A stretch of 64,000 bases of DNA from Marinifilum sp. D737 (GTDB taxonomy: Bacteria > Bacteroidota > Bacteroidia > Bacteroidales > Marinifilaceae): positions 1 through 64,000 of the forward strand of contig NZ_JANQCD010000007.1 in the NCBI RefSeq assembly GCF_026672275.1, in the 5' to 3' direction. This document shows positions 61,210 through 64,000 of the stretch, one piece after another. The position numbers and the translations under genes are program-made. The first letter of the stretch is position 1, and the number at the start of each line of letters is the position of its first letter. The notes below the pieces were generated by a model. That model made no database searches, was not told the DNA's origin, and saw only the letters and a list, made by a program, of their open reading frames with translations.

Positions 61210-62130
61210 CTAGTTTACTTTAAAAGTAGTATCTCCTTTTTCGATACAGTTCACAATTTGATTTGCACCAGCAATACCTGCATTGATATTTGCTTCAGCA
61301 GTTTGTGCACCCATCTTTTTAGGAGTAAAGAAGAAGCGGCCTTCAAATTTAGCAGCAATTTCATCTTTACAATCAGGAGCGATATCAGAAATGTATGCGA
61401 AGTCTTTACGATCTTCCATCAATTTCATTAATCCTTCTTCATCAATTACTTCTTTACGAGCAGTATTTACCAAGATTCCCCCTTCTGGCATCTTGTTCAA
61501 CAAGTCGTAGTTAATTGATTTTTTAGTCTTGTCGTTAGCAGGAATATGCAAAGAGATGTAGTTACAAGTGCCATACAATTCTTCTACAGACTCAACAACT
61601 TTAACACCATCAGCTTCGATTGCTTCTTTGGCTACAAATGGATCGAAAGCATAAACTTCCATTCCAAAACCTTTCGCAATTTCGCCAACATAACGACCAA
61701 CGTTACCATAAGCATGGATACCAATTTTCTTACCTCTAAGCTCAACACCAGCTTTTCCGTTGTAACCATTTCTTGCCAAGAACACCATCATTCCTAACAC
61801 CAACTCAGCAACAGCGTTTGAATTCTGTCCTGGAGTATTCATAGCTACAATTCCTTTTTCGGTACAAGCTTCCAGGTCAATGTTATCGTACCCTGCACCA
61901 GCACGAACGATAACTTTAAGATTTTTAGCAGCTTCAATAACTTCACGTGTAGCTTTATCACTTCGGATAATCATAGCATCTACGTCAGCTACAGCAGCCA
62001 ATAGATCAGCCTTATCAGTATAAGATTCCAACAAAGCCAACTCGTAACCTGCGCCTTCCACAACTTCTCTGATACCATTAACGGCGGCAGGAGCAAAAGG
62101 CTTTTCGGTTGCAATTAATACTTTTGTCAT
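61210..62130 (-). CDS. serA: D-3-phosphoglycerate dehydrogenase, short type
   Basis: 306 residues, without the ACT domain of long PGDHs. It oxidises 3-phosphoglycerate, the first step to serine. Substrate-loop VRAGAGYDNIDLEACTEKGI, nucleotide fold IGIHAYGNVGRYVGEIAKGFG, NTARKEVIDE with the catalytic Arg region, and FFTPKKMGAQTAEANINAG near the end. In that last motif the usual His (HIGA) is replaced by Lys, the pattern of the type IIIK subgroup known from Bacteroidota and Entamoeba. serC is upstream and in the same direction. Confidence 0.94.
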   Translation of the reverse strand: MTKVLIATEKPFAPAAVNGIREVVEGAGYELALLESYTDKADLLAAVADVDAMIIRSDKATREVIEAAKNLKVIVRAGAGYDNIDLEACTEKGIVAMNTPGQNSNAVAELVLGMMVFLARNGYNGKAGVELRGKKIGIHAYGNVGRYVGEIAKGFGMEVYAFDPFVAKEAIEADGVKVVESVEELYGTCNYISLHIPANDKTKKSINYDLLNKMPEGGILVNTARKEVIDEEGLMKLMEDRKDFAYISDIAPDCKDEIAAKFEGRFFFTPKKMGAQTAEANINAGIAGANQIVNCIEKGDTTFKVN

Positions 62131-62160
62131 TTTATTTGAAAATTAGAATTAAAAAAATAA

Positions 62161-62255
62161 AATGTCATTGCCAGCCAAATCGAAGTAATTCGGTAGAATT
62201 ACTTTAGTCGTTCCTCATGCATCTGAATGACGAAAAGCAGGAAATAAATCCTGCT
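62161..62255. repeat. Degenerate repeat and hairpin between serC and serA
   Basis: TGTCATTGCCAGCC (62163-62176) is opposed by CATCTGAATGAC (62220-62231), the outline of the common GTCATTGCGAG-type interspersed repeat, here mutated. It is followed by the hairpin AGCAGG-AAATAAAT-CCTGCT (62236-62255), which could act as an attenuator for serA. Confidence 0.45.
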
Positions 62256-62268
62256 CATCAAGATTTAA

Positions 62269-63345
62269 TTATTTTACGTGTAACGCTTCAAATTCTTTCA
62301 TGCAGTCAACCAAAGCTTGTACACTTGCTTTTGGTAATGCATTGTAAGTAGAAGCACGGAATCCACCAACCGAACGGTGTCCTTTAATACCAGACATACC
62401 TCTTTCAGTAGCGAATGTAAAGAATTCTTTTTCAAGTTCTTTGTACTCATCAGCCATAACAAAACAGATGTTCATCAATGAACGATCTTCTTTGTTTACA
62501 ACAGTACCTTTGAACATTGGGTTACGATCGATTTCATCGTAAAGAACTGCTGCTTTTTCTTCATTCATTTTCTGCATTGCAGCAACACCACCCATTTCTT
62601 TGATCCACTTCAAAGTTTGAAGAGCAGCAAATACAGGAACTACAGGGGGAGTATTGAACATTGATTCTCCTTTAATGTGAGTTCTGTAATCTAACATTGT
62701 AGGAATCTGACGGTCAACTTTACCTAAGATTTCATCTTTAACAATCACAAAAGTAACACCTGCAGGAGCAAGGTTCTTTTGAGCACCACCATAAATCAAT
62801 GCATACTTAGATACATCAACCGGACGAGAGAAGATATCTGATGACATATCAGCTACCAATGGAACATTGATATCCATGTCTTCTTTAATCTCAGTACCAT
62901 AAATGGTATTGTTAGTAGTAATGTGGAAATAATCTGCATCAGCAGGAATTTCGTATCCTTTTGGAATGTAATTGTAAATAGCTTCTTTCGAAGATGCTAC
63001 TTCTACAACCTCACCAAAAAGGTTAGCTTCTTTTTGAGCTTTGTTAGCCCATGCACCTGTGTTAAGGTAAGCTGCTTTTTTTCCCATCAAGTTGTAAGGA
63101 ATCATGCAGAACTGAGTAGATGCACCACCACCAACGAACAATACTGAATATCCTTCAGGAATGTTCAATAATTCTTTAAACAATGCGATAGCTTCATCCA
63201 TAACAGCTACGAATTCTTTGCTACGGTGAGATACTTCCATAACAGAAAGACCTGTACCAGCAAAATTTTTGATAGCTTCAGCAGTTTTTTTTACTGTAAA
63301 ATCTGGAAGGATTGAAGGGCCTGCAGAAAAGTTGTGTACTTTCAT
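62269..63345 (-). CDS. serC: Phosphoserine aminotransferase
   Basis: 358 residues, standard length. It transfers the amino group from glutamate to 3-phosphohydroxypyruvate with PLP. Signatures: [58 protein letters not shown], the PLP-lysine in [22 protein letters not shown], and [20 protein letters not shown] with the phosphate-binding Arg. First gene of the serine operon. Confidence 0.97.
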   Translation of the reverse strand: MKVHNFSAGPSILPDFTVKKTAEAIKNFAGTGLSVMEVSHRSKEFVAVMDEAIALFKELLNIPEGYSVLFVGGGASTQFCMIPYNLMGKKAAYLNTGAWANKAQKEANLFGEVVEVASSKEAIYNYIPKGYEIPADADYFHITTNNTIYGTEIKEDMDINVPLVADMSSDIFSRPVDVSKYALIYGGAQKNLAPAGVTFVIVKDEILGKVDRQIPTMLDYRTHIKGESMFNTPPVVPVFAALQTLKWIKEMGGVAAMQKMNEEKAAVLYDEIDRNPMFKGTVVNKEDRSLMNICFVMADEYKELEKEFFTFATERGMSGIKGHRSVGGFRASTYNALPKASVQALVDCMKEFEALHVK

Positions 63346-63716
63346 TTTTTCAAACGTTTTAAATTTTTGTATTATTCCATATCCTGAGGCAAATTTGCAA
63401 ATAAAAATTTATTTAGAAATGATTTTAGTTCTTAATTTCTATGTTTTTCAACAAAAAAATAATCATTTCCACCCCCTTCATATAGATTAATATTTACAGT
63501 CTGAAAAACAGCATTTTAACCCACAGAAAATATTTTGTTTTTGTTCTCTTTTTTGTCAAGTTGATGGCAATATTTCGAATTCTTGATACTTTCTGATAGG
63601 ACAACATGAGATTTATCACCCCAAGAAAGCTCATAAACTGTCAATTTTACCTCTTCACTTACTCCAAAGAGAGGAACAAATGTAAGAATTTATGTTATAA
63701 CTCTCTTTCTATTTTC
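63346..63716. other. Gene-free region upstream of serC
   Basis: About 370 AT-rich bases holding the serC promoter region. A TTTG (minus strand, near 63394) with TAC 18 bases on is the nearest to a promoter pair but its -7 box is poor. No ORF worth calling. Confidence 0.5.
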
Positions 63717-63754
63717 ACAAAAAAAAGCAGATACTTATATAAGTACCTGCTTTT
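63716..63754 (-). terminator. Terminator of gcvT
   Basis: AAAAGCAG (63723-63730) / CTGCTTTT (63747-63754) with a further inner stem TACTTATATAAGTA; the minus strand runs into TTTTTT. Confidence 0.85.
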
Positions 63755-63775
63755 AATATATCTCGAAATTGAAAA

Positions 63776-64000
63776 TTATCCTTTATAGAAAGGGATTTTA
63801 ACAATTTTTGCTTTAAGTGCTTTTTTACGTACACGGATGAAGATTTCAGTATCTGCTTTGTAAAATCCTTCTTTTACATATCCCATACCAATTGCTTTGT
63901 TTACCATTGGAGCCATTGTACCAGAAGTAACTTCTCCAATTTCGTTTCCTTCAGCATCTTCAATCTTGTATCCTTGACGAGGAATACCTCTGTCAATCAT
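63776..64000 (-). CDS. gcvT: Glycine cleavage system T protein (aminomethyltransferase), C-terminal part
   Basis: Only the last 74 residues lie in the window; the gene continues beyond 64000, and the first Met here is internal. [42 protein letters not shown] is the conserved C-terminal barrel of GcvT, which makes 5,10-methylene-tetrahydrofolate from glycine. The gene is next to the serine genes, which fits serine-glycine one-carbon metabolism, although a terminator separates them. Confidence 0.93.
   Translation of the reverse strand: MIDRGIPRQGYKIEDAEGNEIGEVTSGTMAPMVNKAIGMGYVKEGFYKADTEIFIRVRKKALKAKIVKIPFYKG

Noticed and set aside
1-64000. Prophage, conjugative element or integron in the window
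   Set aside because: No integrase, terminase, relaxase or portal genes were seen; the only mobile features are IS200-like/REP, MITE-like and the four-helix-bundle element.

Overview
The window looks like chromosomal DNA of an AT-rich Bacteroidota, most likely a marine or anaerobic member of the Bacteroidales/Marinilabiliales (Marinifilaceae type). This is inferred from three things: TAnnTTTG-type promoter boxes and mostly absent Shine-Dalgarno sequences; gene families typical of the phylum (DUF4369/TlpA lipoproteins, DUF4932, PorT-like barrels, serC-serA-DUF1015); and a fermentative gene content (lactate oxidation, trimeric [FeFe] hydrogenase, butyrate kinase). I see no rRNA or tRNA gene. Several annotated starts are TTG or upstream codons; I moved them to internal ATGs where a signal peptide or family start demands it.

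Layout. 1-430: an octamer tandem repeat, a candidate small structured RNA and two terminators. 0.5-9.75 kb (all minus): a lactate module of lutC, a fused lutB-lutA, a 69-residue ORF, lactate permease, a long FAD/Fe-S D-lactate dehydrogenase and an outer-membrane barrel. 9.75-10.0 kb: a sigma-54-type promoter and a cluster of palindromes. 10.2-20.1 kb (plus): an accessory stretch with an unknown protein followed by a nine-copy CGATAG array at about 20-bp period, three TlpA/DUF4369 thioredoxin-like proteins, an IS200-like transposase between two 172-bp repeats, a DUF4932 putative metalloprotease, lgt and small proteins. 20.2-25.9 kb: a rubredoxin-like membrane protein, a GH20 hexosaminidase, a Crp/Fnr regulator with candidate boxes in front of a yceI gene, two flavin oxidoreductases and an HxlR regulator. 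25.9-31.8 kb (minus): a LutC paralogue, a sigma-54-dependent response regulator, its sensor kinase and a second kinase. 32-39.2 kb: barrel, secreted C1 peptidase, cytidylate-kinase-like protein, TPR protein, rarA, kdsA. 39.3-44.9 kb (minus): trimeric NAD-linked [FeFe] hydrogenase, a decayed WG-repeat gene, butyrate kinase. 45-49.8 kb: repeat-rich spacer, serine hydrolase, class III cyclase plus cyclic-nucleotide-gated channel. 49.9-56.8 kb: TetR-controlled ABC-2 export operon. 56.8-64 kb: FtsX-type permease, serine biosynthesis operon interrupted by a four-helix-bundle gene with inverted-repeat ends, and the 3' end of gcvT.

How it fits together. The most coherent regulatory story is lactate use. 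The lut operon and a lutC paralogue 16 kb away each have a -24/-12 motif 24-26 bases upstream of the deduced transcript-to-ATG interval, and each has a set of related 16-bp palindromes (consensus near TGTGCAATnTTGCACA) 120-230 bp further upstream. The paralogue's sites abut the gene for an NtrC-type activator. This predicts that the two-component system at 26.7-30.6 kb turns on lactate oxidation. Electrons from lactate and fermentation could be disposed of through the [FeFe] hydrogenase and butyrate kinase steps, although the butyrate phosphotransacetylase is not in this window. The most puzzling structure is the CGATAG array at 11011-11178, for which I have no known class.
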